DNA from: Alphaproteobacteria bacterium
GTDB taxonomy: Bacteria; Pseudomonadota; Alphaproteobacteria; UBA8366
Length of the DNA: 64,000 bases
NCBI GenBank assembly: GCA_021774335.1
Contig: JAJFJD010000001.1
Coordinates: 310,001-374,000, forward strand
Direction: 5' to 3'
The notes under the pieces were generated by a model that saw nothing but the letters and a program-made list of their open reading frames with translations, ran no database searches and was not told where the DNA came from. Numbering within the stretch: position 1 is the first letter of the stretch; every line of letters begins with the position of its first letter. This document shows, one piece after another, positions 7,656 through 16,183 of the stretch. A program made the translations under genes and the position numbers.

Positions 7656-10418
7656 ATGCTCGAACTCGGACCGCTCGCCTTCGCATCGCCGTGGATCCTG
7701 TCAGCACTGGTCCTGCTGCCGCTGTTATGGTGGCTGCTGCGGGTCACGCCACCGGCGCCGCGCAATATCCGCTTTCCCGCGATTAGGCTGCTGTTCGGCC
7801 TGGAAAGCCCGGAAAAAACACCGGCGAGCTCCCCATGGTGGCTGATCCTGCTGCGCCTCGCCGCGGTGACGCTGCTGATCCTCGGACTCGCGCATCCATT
7901 GCTCAACCCGAACGCGCAGCTGACCGGCCGCGGCCCTGTATTAATCGCAGTCGACGACGGCTGGGCCGCGGCGGCGAATTGGAGCGCGCGGCAGTCGACG
8001 ATGCGTCAGGTGATCACGCAGGCCAAACGGGAAGACCGCGGCGTCATCATCCTGACCACGGCGCCGACCGGCGACGCCCGCGCGGCGCTGGTTTCGGGCG
8101 TCCTCAAGCCAGACGACGCGCGCGGCCGGGTCGATGCCCTTCGGCCCAAGCCGTGGCCAAGCGACCGCAGCGCCGCAGCTGCAGCGCTGGAGAAACTGAA
8201 GAGCACTGGCAATGCCACGGTTCTCTGGCTGAGCGATAGCCTGAGCCATGCCGATTCAGCGCCCTTCATCGAGACCTTAAGGAACTACGGATCGGTTCGC
8301 GTCCTCCGCGACAATGATATCGATCTCCCCCGGCTCGTCCTTCCCGCGGATGAATCTGGCGCCGCCCTGTCCGTGACCGTGCGACGCGCCGTGTCGGGCG
8401 CGGTGGCAACCGCTAAGATCCGGGCGCTCGCCGAAGACGGCCGAGTCCTTGGCACCAGTGGCGCGGTTTTCGACGCCGATGCCTTGGAGACGACCGCCAC
8501 GTTCGACTTCCCGAACGAAGTGCGCAACGAAGTGGCGCGGCTCGACCTGGACGGTGAGGCGAGCGCCGGTGCCGTGGTGTTGCTGGACGAACGATGGCGC
8601 CGCCGGCCCGTGGGCCTGATCTCCGAAAAACCTTTGGATAGCGATCCATCGTTGTTGTCCGAGAGTTTCTACCTGGACCGCGCCCTTCGCCCCTACAGTG
8701 ACGTCCGCTATGGGGATATCCCGACATTGATGCGGGCCAGTCGCGCGGTGATCGTCGTACCCGACGAGGTTGCAATCAATCCGGCGGATCGCGGCGCGCT
8801 GACCGAATGGGTCGAGAACGGCGGACTGCTTCTCCGGTTTGCCGGGCCGCGCATCGCCCGTGACGTCACGGACGACCTGACGCCGGTGCGCCTGCGGCGC
8901 GGCGGCCGGGCGCTCGGCGGCGCGTTGTTGTGGAGCAAACCGGCGCGGCTTGCCGGATTCTCCGGTGAAAGCCCATTTTCCGGTCTCGAAATTCCCAAGG
9001 ACGTGACGATTTCCCGGCAGGTACTGGCGGAGCCGTCGCTCGATCTGACGGATAAGACCTGGGCCCGCCTCACCGACGGGACGCCGCTGGTCACGACGGA
9101 ACGGCGCGGCAAGGGCCGGATCGAGCTGATCCACACCACCGCCCACACGAATTGGACGAACCTGCCGCTTTCCGGTCTGTTCGTGGAGATGCTGCGCCGG
9201 GTTATCGCGGTCAGCCGCGGCGTCACCACCGATACGACGGGTGACCGTCCCTTGCCGCCAATCGAAACGCTGAATGGATTCGGACGCGCGGCGAAACCGG
9301 GGCCATCGGCCACTGCGATTACCTCATCCGCCTTCGCCGACGCCGTTATCGGCCCGCAACACCCGCCCGGCTACTATGGCACCGGGGATACACGCCGAGC
9401 CTTGAACCTGGCGCCGCGCGTGACAGACTTTTCCGCGATGGGGTCTCTGCCGGCCGGGGTCGGCGTCGAACCTTATGCGGAATCCGATGAAACCGATGTG
9501 AAGCCGTGGCTGCTGTTGCTGGCATTGCTGCTGTTCCTGGCCGACGTCATTGCCACGTTGGCGCTGCGCGGCCTGCTAGTCGATGCCTTGCTGGCCCGGA
9601 AACTGCGGCCGGCCTCGGTCCGCGGAGCAACCCTGGGCGCTGCGACAGTCTTGATTCTATTGACCATGCCAAACGATCTGTCGGCGCAACAATCTTCCAT
9701 TGCCGACCGCTTTGCCCTCGAGGCCAGTCAGGCAACCCGATTGGCCTATGTCATCACTGGCGCGAATGACGTTGATTCGGTCAGCCGCGCCGGATTGACC
9801 GGCTTGAGCAACGTGTTGAACCAGCGGACGGCCGTGGAAACCGGCGCACCGATCGGCGTGAATTTGGACACGGACGAATTGGCGTTCTTTTCGCTGGTCT
9901 ATTGGCCGATCACGGCGGCCCAGCGTGCCTTGCCCGAGGAGACCGTCGGCAAGCTCAACCGGTTCATGGAAACCGGCGGCACCATCCTGATCGATACACG
10001 CGACCGCAACTTGTCGTCAGGTGCGACGAGCCCGTTGCTGCAATCGTTGCGCCGCCTCACCCGCGGCCTGAACCTGCCACCGATCGAGCCGATCCCGCCC
10101 ACCCACGTACTGACAAAGGCTTTTTATCTGATGCAGGCCTTCCCAGGCCGATGGACCGGGGGACAGGTGTGGGTAGAACGCGGCGACGCGCGCACCAATG
10201 ACGGAGTCTCTCGCGTGATCACCGGCGGCCACGACTGGGCCGCGGCCTGGGCTATCGACGATGCCGGCCGGCCGATGTTTCCCGTCGTCCCGGGCGGCGA
10301 GCGACAGCGCGAAATGGCCTATCGATTCGGCGTGAACCTCGTGATGTATACGCTGACCGGCAACTACAAATCGGACCAGGTTCATGTGCCGGCGATTCTC
10401 GAACGGCTGGGACAATAA
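7656..10418 (+). CDS. DUF4159 domain-containing membrane protein with N-terminal BatA domain
   Basis: A 920-residue protein. Residues 1-80 form the BatA/aerotolerance N-terminal domain with two membrane helices (LLPLLWWLLRVTPP near 25; LRLAAVTLLILGLAHPLL near 67). Residues 90-200 resemble a degenerate VWA domain (LIAVDDGWAAA in place of the metal motif). Two more membrane helices lie near 610-640 and 658-675, and the last 220 residues correspond to DUF4159. The gene starts 3 nt after the DUF58 stop. Known homologues sit in the same MoxR operon in many alphaproteobacteria, with no established function; cell-envelope roles have been proposed for related Bat proteins. Confidence 0.85.
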   Translation: MLELGPLAFASPWILSALVLLPLLWWLLRVTPPAPRNIRFPAIRLLFGLESPEKTPASSPWWLILLRLAAVTLLILGLAHPLLNPNAQLTGRGPVLIAVDDGWAAAANWSARQSTMRQVITQAKREDRGVIILTTAPTGDARAALVSGVLKPDDARGRVDALRPKPWPSDRSAAAAALEKLKSTGNATVLWLSDSLSHADSAPFIETLRNYGSVRVLRDNDIDLPRLVLPADESGAALSVTVRRAVSGAVATAKIRALAEDGRVLGTSGAVFDADALETTATFDFPNEVRNEVARLDLDGEASAGAVVLLDERWRRRPVGLISEKPLDSDPSLLSESFYLDRALRPYSDVRYGDIPTLMRASRAVIVVPDEVAINPADRGALTEWVENGGLLLRFAGPRIARDVTDDLTPVRLRRGGRALGGALLWSKPARLAGFSGESPFSGLEIPKDVTISRQVLAEPSLDLTDKTWARLTDGTPLVTTERRGKGRIELIHTTAHTNWTNLPLSGLFVEMLRRVIAVSRGVTTDTTGDRPLPPIETLNGFGRAAKPGPSATAITSSAFADAVIGPQHPPGYYGTGDTRRALNLAPRVTDFSAMGSLPAGVGVEPYAESDETDVKPWLLLLALLLFLADVIATLALRGLLVDALLARKLRPASVRGATLGAATVLILLTMPNDLSAQQSSIADRFALEASQATRLAYVITGANDVDSVSRAGLTGLSNVLNQRTAVETGAPIGVNLDTDELAFFSLVYWPITAAQRALPEETVGKLNRFMETGGTILIDTRDRNLSSGATSPLLQSLRRLTRGLNLPPIEPIPPTHVLTKAFYLMQAFPGRWTGGQVWVERGDARTNDGVSRVITGGHDWAAAWAIDDAGRPMFPVVPGGERQREMAYRFGVNLVMYTLTGNYKSDQVHVPAILERLGQ

Positions 10419-10421
10419 CGG

Positions 10422-12518
10422 ATGAGCTGGACCACCCTCGACTTCGCCCCTCTCCTACCGATGCCAGTCTTGATCGTGGCGATCGTGCTTGGCGTTTTGG
10501 TAATGTGGCTTGGGTTTGCGGCGCGCGCCCGCGGGTCCGGCCTGCGGGCTATCGGTATTTCTGTCCTGCTGCTTGCGCTGATGAACCCGGCGCTGGTCGA
10601 GGAAGACCGTGAGCCCCTGAAAGACGTCGCCGTCGTCATGGTCGACGAAACGCCCAGCGTCGCCGTTGCCCGCCGCAATGAAGCGATCCAGAAAAGCGCG
10701 ACGGAAATCATCGGAGCGCTGGAGAAGATGTCCGCCACGCTGGACCTCCGAGTCGTCCGTGTGAAACATGAGAATGTGTCGGACGGTGCAAACGGCAGCC
10801 GGTTGATCGGTCCGCTGCGGCGCGCGATTCGGGACGTTCCCGCACGGCGGCTGGCGGGGTCGATCCTCCTGACCGACGGGCAGGTTCACGACGTACCGAA
10901 CGCTTCCGACGTCACAGGACTGCCGGCGCCGATACATGTGCTGATCGCCGGCGACCGGAACGAGACCGACCGCCGTCTTATCGTCAGCCGTGCACCGTCC
11001 TATGGCATCGTCGGTAAGGAAATCACCATGACGGTGCGCATCGAGGACCATGGCCGCGCAGAAACCACAACCGGCGGCGCGGCAGACGCCGAACTTACAA
11101 TTCGGCGGGACGGAACCGATGCCGAGACCCGCACCGTGCCCGTCGGCGCGGATCACACGCTGACCTTTACCCTGGAGCATGGCGGGCCGACGGTATTCGA
11201 ACTCGCGGTGGCGGGAATCGCCGGCGAGCTTACGCTTGCCAACAACCGGGCGGTGCTGTCGGTCAATGGCGTGCGCGACCGGCTTCGGGTGCTGCTGGTT
11301 TCCGGCGAACCCCACGCGGGCGAGCGGACCTGGCGTAACCTGCTGAAATCCGATCCGTCCGTCGACCTCGTGCATTTCACGATCCTACGGCCGCCGGAAA
11401 AACAGGATGGCACCCCGATCAACGAACTCTCGCTGATCTCCTTCCCCACACGGGAACTGTTTGAGGTCAAGCTGCAGGAGTTCGACCTTGTCATCTTCGA
11501 CCGCTACCGGCGGCGCGGCGTGCTGCCGCCCGTGTACCTGCAGAATATCGTCGACTATATCGAGGGTGGTGGCGCCCTTTTGTCGGCCGCCGGCCCGACC
11601 TTCGCAAGCCCGTTCAGTATCTATCGGAGCGCGCTTCGAAAGGCGCTGCCGGGAGAACCGACCGGCGGTGTCGTGACCCGTGGCTATCGCCCCCAGGTCA
11701 CCGAGACCGGATTGAGTCATCCTGTAACCGCCGCCCTTCCCGCCGGTCCCGAGCAACATGCCGAGGGAAAGCCGCAATGGGGCCGCTGGTTCCGCCAGAT
11801 CGAGGTGGTGGCCAAACGCGGACACACGCTGATGCGCGGCGCCAACGCATCGCCCCTGCTGATCCTGGACCGGGTCGGCGAAGGCCGCGTGGCGCAGGTG
11901 ACGAGCGACCACATCTGGCTGTGGGCGCGTGGATTTGAAGGGGGCGGCCCACAGGCCGAGCTCCTGCGCCGTCTGGCGCATTGGTTAATGAAGGAACCGG
12001 AGCTCGAGGAAAATGCGTTGCGCGCCAGTGTCCGCGACGGAAAGCTCGATATCGAGCGCCGCAGTGTCGATCCGATTGCGCCGGAGGCAAAGATCACCAA
12101 TCCGGACGGCACGGTAGGCACAATCGCCCTGACGAAACGCGGCCCCGGGCGCTACGGCGCCGTGGTGCCGGTGACGCAGACCGGACTGTACTCCGTCGGT
12201 AACGGCGATCTGATTGCCATGGCAGCGGCGGGAACGCTCAACCCGCTTGAACTGGCCGACGTGCGGGCGACCGAGTCGATTCTGCGCCCGATCGCGGCGG
12301 CAACAAAAGGATCCGTCAATTGGCTGCGGGACGGAACCCCGTCGCTGCGGCGGGTAACGCCGGAACGACGTACCGCGGGCCGGGATTGGATCGGTCTGGT
12401 TGCGAACGAGGACTACCTCGTCACCGACGTACGGCGAATACCCGCGTTGCCGGGCCTATTGATCCTGTTCCTCGTGCTGGCGACGGCGGCGCTTGCGTGG
12501 CGGCGCGAAGGCAATTAA
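10422..12518 (+). CDS. Large membrane protein with degenerate VWA and glutamine amidotransferase-like regions
   Basis: A 698-residue protein beginning 3 nt after the DUF4159 gene. There are two N-terminal membrane helices (residues 9-27 and 40-55) and one at the C-terminus (about 675-692), placing a large central part on one side of the membrane. Residues 65-180 look VWA-like, with VVMVDETPSV replacing a proper DxSxS and ILLTDGQVHD matching the LTDG strand. Residues about 280-440 resemble a class I glutamine amidotransferase-like flavodoxin fold (RVLLVSGEPHAGERTW, IVDYIEGGGALLSAAG), without an evident catalytic Cys. It closes the MoxR operon. Function unknown. Confidence 0.75.
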   Translation: MSWTTLDFAPLLPMPVLIVAIVLGVLVMWLGFAARARGSGLRAIGISVLLLALMNPALVEEDREPLKDVAVVMVDETPSVAVARRNEAIQKSATEIIGALEKMSATLDLRVVRVKHENVSDGANGSRLIGPLRRAIRDVPARRLAGSILLTDGQVHDVPNASDVTGLPAPIHVLIAGDRNETDRRLIVSRAPSYGIVGKEITMTVRIEDHGRAETTTGGAADAELTIRRDGTDAETRTVPVGADHTLTFTLEHGGPTVFELAVAGIAGELTLANNRAVLSVNGVRDRLRVLLVSGEPHAGERTWRNLLKSDPSVDLVHFTILRPPEKQDGTPINELSLISFPTRELFEVKLQEFDLVIFDRYRRRGVLPPVYLQNIVDYIEGGGALLSAAGPTFASPFSIYRSALRKALPGEPTGGVVTRGYRPQVTETGLSHPVTAALPAGPEQHAEGKPQWGRWFRQIEVVAKRGHTLMRGANASPLLILDRVGEGRVAQVTSDHIWLWARGFEGGGPQAELLRRLAHWLMKEPELEENALRASVRDGKLDIERRSVDPIAPEAKITNPDGTVGTIALTKRGPGRYGAVVPVTQTGLYSVGNGDLIAMAAAGTLNPLELADVRATESILRPIAAATKGSVNWLRDGTPSLRRVTPERRTAGRDWIGLVANEDYLVTDVRRIPALPGLLILFLVLATAALAWRREGN

Positions 12519-12647
12519 CGCACCGGCGGTTTGTGGTTGCCGCAGAACGTATGAGCACCTGTCATATTGTTGTGGCAACCGGTCGCGGGTTTTCAAACCC
12601 TAACCAGGTCCACTATCGGCACGGCCGAACAGTGGTTCGAGATCGCT

Positions 12648-12668
12648 GACCAGGGTGCACCCTTGGTC
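12648..12668. other. Imperfect 21-nt palindrome after the MoxR operon
   Basis: The arms pair around a central GTGCAC, giving about 9-10 base pairs with a single bulged T. It lies 130 nt past the stop of the last MoxR-operon gene and has no T-run. It could be a weak hairpin or a protein-binding site. The rest of 12519-12711 shows no gene. Confidence 0.3.
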
Positions 12669-12711
12669 ACAACCGCCCGAATCCAAAATTTAGAATCCAA
12701 AATCCAGGCAT

Positions 12712-12751
12712 AAAAAAACCGCCGGTTCGGGATTGGCCCGAACCGGCGGTC
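12712..12751 (-). terminator. Rho-independent terminator of the porin 1 cassette
   Basis: A perfect inverted repeat (CCGCCGGTTCGG at 12719-12730 and its complement at 12738-12749) with a 7-nt loop. Read on the minus strand, it is followed by seven T residues (A-run at 12712-12718). It sits just downstream of the small lipoprotein gene and is a textbook intrinsic terminator. Confidence 0.9.
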
Positions 12752-12764
12752 TAATCGGATACTG

Positions 12765-12947
12765 CTATCGCTGAAAGATGACGACTCCGCCGCGTTTACC
12801 GGTCAGGAGACCGGGGCCCTTGCCAATCGCGCCTTCTCCATCGGACGTATCGACGTCCTTATCGCCCTTGACCCAGCCGCAAGCGCTAAGCGCTAACGGC
12901 GGGGCCAGAGCAATGGAAGCGATTAACAAGGTACGGAAGATCCGCAT
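12765..12947 (-). CDS. Small lipoprotein linked to porin, copy 1
   Basis: A 60-residue protein with a short basic N-terminus (MRIFR), a hydrophobic segment and a lipobox LSAC, so Cys23 should be lipidated. The mature part is only 38 residues, rich in Gly, Asp and Lys, and ends in VVIFQR. Its start lies 18 nt after the porin stop and its end is followed by a strong terminator, so it is the second gene of a porin transcript. The mature sequence is identical to that of the second copy at 14633-14815. The start codon at 12947 was preferred over an upstream one because it matches copy 2. No known family is recognised. Confidence 0.75.
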   Translation of the reverse strand: MRIFRTLLIASIALAPPLALSACGWVKGDKDVDTSDGEGAIGKGPGLLTGKRGGVVIFQR

Positions 12948-12965
12948 CAGGTCAGCTCGCAAACC

Positions 12966-14165
12966 CTAGAAGCGTTGGCGGAAGCCAGCGCCGACGAACC
13001 ACAGATTTTCGATGTCGTCATTCGTGGCCGTTTCGACATCTACCAGACGGAAGGTCGCGTAGTACTCGCCACCCGTGCTGTCTACTTTCTGTGCGACGGT
13101 CACGGCATGGCCGATGCCTTTGTCGTCTTTCAGACCGCAATGTTTGCAGTACTGGAAGGCGTATTCGGCAGTCGTGGCACCAAGCTCGGTGACCTTCGTC
13201 GTGTACCAGATCGAGGGCTGAATGTTGAACGGATCGCCTTCGGTCGCATGCGCAACACCGGCACGATTCTGCCACTGCTTAGCACCGGAGAAGGTGGCGC
13301 CAAGGCCGATCGGGGTCTTCACCGAAATCGAGCCGTTGACCTGTGCGATGCCTTCGATGGTGCCGCCGTTGCCGAAGCACGCGCCGTCACCAGCCGTCCG
13401 TGCACCCTTCGTTTCGCAGAAGCCCGCCGCGGCCTTGATGGCTGTACCGGCGATCTTGCCGCTATAGCGCAGGGCTGCGTCGAAGTTGTGCTTGTCGATG
13501 ACACTGGCCGATGCCTTGAAGCCGAAGAAGGTCGGCGAGTCGTAACGAATACGATTCTGCCGGCCCGCGCCGTCAAAGCTGTTGAAGAAACGATCAACAG
13601 TGCCGATCGACTGGGTCGCGAGGCCATCGTTCTTGTCCATCAGGCGGAATTCGCCGATGGCGTGATGGATGGAACCACCCAGACGGCCAGTACCGATACC
13701 CGGCGCCAAGTTGACTTCCGAGCTACCGTTCGTGGCCGAGTCGCCACGGCCGATCCAGATCGCGCCAGCCTTCTTATGGCTGAAGATCACGTCCAAATGA
13801 CGAATGTCGAAGTCGTTGGAACCAGGCTGGTTGGCAAACTGCCGACCACCAACCGAATCACCGGAATTAATGGCGAATTCGACGCGGGTCCGAATGCTGA
13901 CGTCCTTCGTCACCTTGCCGCGACCGTCGATGCCCATGCGGGTCGAGGTGTTGGCGTTCGAGCCCTGCTTAAAGGTAGTCGCTTCGCCGTCGTTGACGAA
14001 ACCAAACTGCCGGGTGACTTGCCCGTACAGTCGTAACTTAATTTTGTCGCCGCTTTTAACGACGCCTGGCGCTTTCGACGGATCCTGAGCGGATGCCGGA
14101 AGAGCCAGACCGGATGCAAAGGCAATGGCGGTTGTGGCCATCAACGCTTTGTTTAACTTGGTCAT
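12966..14165 (-). CDS. Outer-membrane porin, copy 1
   Basis: A 399-residue precursor of a trimeric-type Gram-negative porin. The signal peptide (MTKLNKALMATTAIAFASG) should be cleaved after ALPASA, giving a mature protein that begins QDPSK. The rest alternates short beta-strand patterns and ends in GFRQRF, the C-terminal aromatic signature recognised by the BAM machinery. The ATG at 14165 is preceded by GGAGG with a 5-nt spacer. A near-identical paralogue lies at 14833-16032. Differences concentrate in short stretches (for example the segment after NDFDIRH is conserved, while the SEVNLAPGIGTG loop differs), consistent with loop diversification. Pore substrate unknown. Confidence 0.9.
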   Translation of the reverse strand: MTKLNKALMATTAIAFASGLALPASAQDPSKAPGVVKSGDKIKLRLYGQVTRQFGFVNDGEATTFKQGSNANTSTRMGIDGRGKVTKDVSIRTRVEFAINSGDSVGGRQFANQPGSNDFDIRHLDVIFSHKKAGAIWIGRGDSATNGSSEVNLAPGIGTGRLGGSIHHAIGEFRLMDKNDGLATQSIGTVDRFFNSFDGAGRQNRIRYDSPTFFGFKASASVIDKHNFDAALRYSGKIAGTAIKAAAGFCETKGARTAGDGACFGNGGTIEGIAQVNGSISVKTPIGLGATFSGAKQWQNRAGVAHATEGDPFNIQPSIWYTTKVTELGATTAEYAFQYCKHCGLKDDKGIGHAVTVAQKVDSTGGEYYATFRLVDVETATNDDIENLWFVGAGFRQRF

Positions 14166-14281
14166 GAAAACCTCCACACTGATAAACTTGCAAACTCCCC
14201 AAAAAACAACTTGAACCGCCCTGTCCATCTTTCGCAATTGCCACACTGCGTCGTAAAACACAGGAAACGTCTCAGTTCGCT
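14166..14281 (-). promoter_or_regulatory. Conserved long 5' leader of porin 1
   Basis: The 116 nt between the start codon and 14281 match the leader of porin 2 (16033-16147) with only a few substitutions, while the sequence further upstream diverges sharply except for a -35-like block. Such conservation in an untranslated stretch suggests a functional leader, for example a small-RNA target or mRNA stability element. It includes the GGAGG ribosome binding site. Confidence 0.5.
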
Positions 14282-14288
14282 GGATGAA

Positions 14289-14317
14289 AGTAGTAAGTCA
14301 TCAATCGGTTTGTCCAA
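14289..14317 (-). promoter_or_regulatory. Candidate sigma-70 promoter of porin 1
   Basis: On the minus strand, TTGGAC (14312-14317) and ACTACT (14289-14294) are separated by 17 nt. The -35 block lies in a 13-nt sequence shared with porin 2 at nearly the same distance, while the intervening DNA differs. Predicted transcription would begin just before the conserved leader. Confidence 0.45.
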
Positions 14318-14580
14318 TTAAAAACATCCAATTACCCAATGTGTGGAAATGTCTGTTGCACAATTGCGACAAACAGAAAGGCCGCCTAAGACTATGAATT
14401 TCTGGGAAATTCGGCATCAAACGACAAGGCGTCGATACCCCGGCCGTAAAGCGGGATTCACACGCAGCTATTCAACCATCGACAAGGGCGATGGCGGGAC
14501 CGTTATCGATCGATTTTCTCGAAACCCGCGCCGGCGGGATATAAGAATAAACTAATTAAAATCAATGATTTAAATAGAAT
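14318..14580. other. Intergenic region between the two porin cassettes
   Basis: This stretch lies upstream of the porin 1 promoter and downstream of the copy 2 lipoprotein. It is less GC-rich than the neighbouring genes. A 70-codon open frame at 14343-14555 on the plus strand has no ribosome binding site and no recognisable family, so I do not regard it as a gene. Nothing else was found. Confidence 0.4.
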
Positions 14581-14615
14581 CGGCCCCGCCTCTCCCTTGG
14601 GAAAGACGGGGCCGG
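14576..14615 (-). terminator. Probable terminator of the porin 2 cassette
   Basis: An inverted repeat, CGGCCCCG (14581-14588) with CGGGGCCG (14607-14614), forms an 8-bp GC stem. Read on the minus strand it is followed by the AT-rich ATTCTATTTAAAT. It sits 18 nt beyond the copy 2 lipoprotein stop, in the same relative position as the strong terminator of copy 1, but the T-run is poorer. Confidence 0.6.
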
Positions 14616-14632
14616 TCCAAAATCGGTCTGGG

Positions 14633-14815
14633 TTATCGCTGGAAGATGACGACCCCGCCGCGTTTACCGGTCAGGAGACCGGGTCCCTTACCAATCGCCC
14701 CTTCGCCGTCGGACGTATCGACGTCCTTATCGCCCTTGACCCAGCCGCAAGCGCTAAGCGCTAACGGCATGGCCAGAGCGATAGAGACTATCAACAGGGT
14801 ACGGAAGATCCGCAT
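14633..14815 (-). CDS. Small lipoprotein linked to porin, copy 2
   Basis: A 60-residue lipoprotein precursor with lipobox LSAC and Cys23. It differs from copy 1 only in the signal peptide (Val for Ala near residue 10, Met for Pro near residue 16); the 38-residue mature part is identical. It starts 17 nt after the stop of porin 2. Purifying selection or recent conversion on the mature part, together with retained linkage to the porin, argues that this is a real gene whose product works with the porin or in the outer membrane. No family recognised. Confidence 0.75.
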   Translation of the reverse strand: MRIFRTLLIVSIALAMPLALSACGWVKGDKDVDTSDGEGAIGKGPGLLTGKRGGVVIFQR

Positions 14816-14832
14816 CAAATCAGCTCAAAACC

Positions 14833-16032
14833 CTAGAAGCGTTGGCGGAAGCCAGCGCCGACCCACCACAGATTTTCGATGTCGTCGTTGGTGGCTGTTT
14901 CCACGTCAACCAAACGGAAGCCAACAAAGTAGTCACCACCGGTGCTATCGACTTTCTGTGCAATGGTCACGGCATGGCCGACGCCCTTGTCGTCTTTCAG
15001 ACCGCAATGTTTGCAGTACTGGAAGGCGTACTCGACGGTCGTGGCACCAAGCTCGGTGACCTTCGTCGTGTACCAGATCGACGGGTTGATATTGTACGGA
15101 TCGGCTTCGGTCGCATGCGCAACACCGGCACGATTCTGCCACTGCTTACCACCGGAGAAGGTGGCGCCAAGGCCGATCGGGGTCTTCACCGAAATCGAGC
15201 CGTTGACCTGTGCAACGCCTTCGATGCTGCCGCCGTTGCCGAAGCACGCGCCGTCACCAGCCGTCCGTGCACCCTTCGTTTCGCAGAAGCCCGCCGCGGC
15301 CTTGATGGCTGTACCGGCGATCTTGCCGCTATAGCGCAAAGCTGCGTCGAAGTTGTGCTTGTCGATGACACTGGCCGATGCTTTGAAGCCGAAGAAGGTC
15401 GGCGAGTCGTAACGAATACGATTCTGCCGGCCCGCGCCGTCAAAGCTGTTGAAGAAACGGTCAACGGTGCCGATTGACTGGGTCGCGAGTCCGTCATTCT
15501 TGTCCATCAGGCGGAATTCGCCGATGACGTGATGCACGGAACCGCCCAGACGGCCGGTCGTAACCGCAGGCGCCAACTGAACTTCCGAGGTGCCGTTGGT
15601 GGCCGAGTCGCCACGGCCGATCCAGATCGCGCCAGCCTTCTTATGGCTGAAGATCACGTCCAGATGACGAATGTCGAAGTCGTTGGAACCGGCCTGATTC
15701 GAGAACTGATTACCACCAGCCGAATCGCCAGTATTCAAAGCAAATTCCAGGCGGGTCCGGATACTAACATCCTTCGTCACCTTGCCGCGGCCGTCGATGC
15801 CCATACGAGTGGACGTATTACCCAACGAGCCTTGCTTGAACGTCGTCGCTTCGCCGTCATTGACGAACCCGAATTCACGGGTGACCTGGCCGTACAGTTT
15901 CAACTTAATTTTGTCGCCGCTTTTGACGACGCCTGGCGCTTTCGACGGATCCTGCGCGGATGCCGGAAGAGCCAGACCGGATGCAAAGGCAATGGCAGTC
16001 GTTGCCATCAACGCTTTGTTCAACTTGGTCAT
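14833..16032 (-). CDS. Outer-membrane porin, copy 2
   Basis: A 399-residue paralogue of the porin at 12966-14165, with the same signal peptide, the same mature start (QDPSK) and the same C-terminal GFRQRF. Most of the sequence is identical between copies; substitutions fall in clusters (GNTSTRMG against ANTSTRMG, the SAGGNQFSNQAGSN loop, the TSEVQLAPAVTTG loop, and the region near the C-terminus). The ATG at 16032 has GGAGG with a 5-nt spacer. The tandem arrangement with a full leader and the downstream lipoprotein shows that the whole transcription unit was duplicated. Confidence 0.9.
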   Translation of the reverse strand: MTKLNKALMATTAIAFASGLALPASAQDPSKAPGVVKSGDKIKLKLYGQVTREFGFVNDGEATTFKQGSLGNTSTRMGIDGRGKVTKDVSIRTRLEFALNTGDSAGGNQFSNQAGSNDFDIRHLDVIFSHKKAGAIWIGRGDSATNGTSEVQLAPAVTTGRLGGSVHHVIGEFRLMDKNDGLATQSIGTVDRFFNSFDGAGRQNRIRYDSPTFFGFKASASVIDKHNFDAALRYSGKIAGTAIKAAAGFCETKGARTAGDGACFGNGGSIEGVAQVNGSISVKTPIGLGATFSGGKQWQNRAGVAHATEADPYNINPSIWYTTKVTELGATTVEYAFQYCKHCGLKDDKGVGHAVTIAQKVDSTGGDYFVGFRLVDVETATNDDIENLWWVGAGFRQRF

Positions 16033-16154
16033 GAAAACCTCCACACTGATAAACTTGCAAACTCCCCAAGAAACAAATTGAACCGCCCTGTCCATCCGTC
16101 GCAATTGCCACACTGCGTCGTAAAACACAGGAAACGTCTCAGTTCGCTATACAA

Positions 16155-16183
16155 ATAATCGCGTATCTCTTTCCGATATCCAA
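16155..16183 (-). promoter_or_regulatory. Candidate sigma-70 promoter of porin 2
   Basis: On the minus strand, TTGGAT (16178-16183) and GATTAT (16155-16160) are 17 nt apart. The -35 part is embedded in a 13-nt block shared with the porin 1 promoter (GTTTTTAATTGGA on the minus strand). Confidence 0.45.

Noticed and set aside
12670-12700. Short direct repeats of GAATCCAAAAT before the porin 1 terminator
   Set aside because: Only two to three imperfect copies in about 30 nt; too little to call a repeat family or CRISPR-like array.
12975-14036. Long plus-strand open frame opposite porin 1
   Set aside because: It is antisense to a clear porin with signal peptide and C-terminal Phe; the same kind of frame appears opposite porin 2 because the sequences are near-identical.
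14343-14555. 70-codon open frame between the porin cassettes
   Set aside because: No ribosome binding site, no recognisable family, and a skewed Arg-rich composition as expected of a chance frame in an intergenic region.
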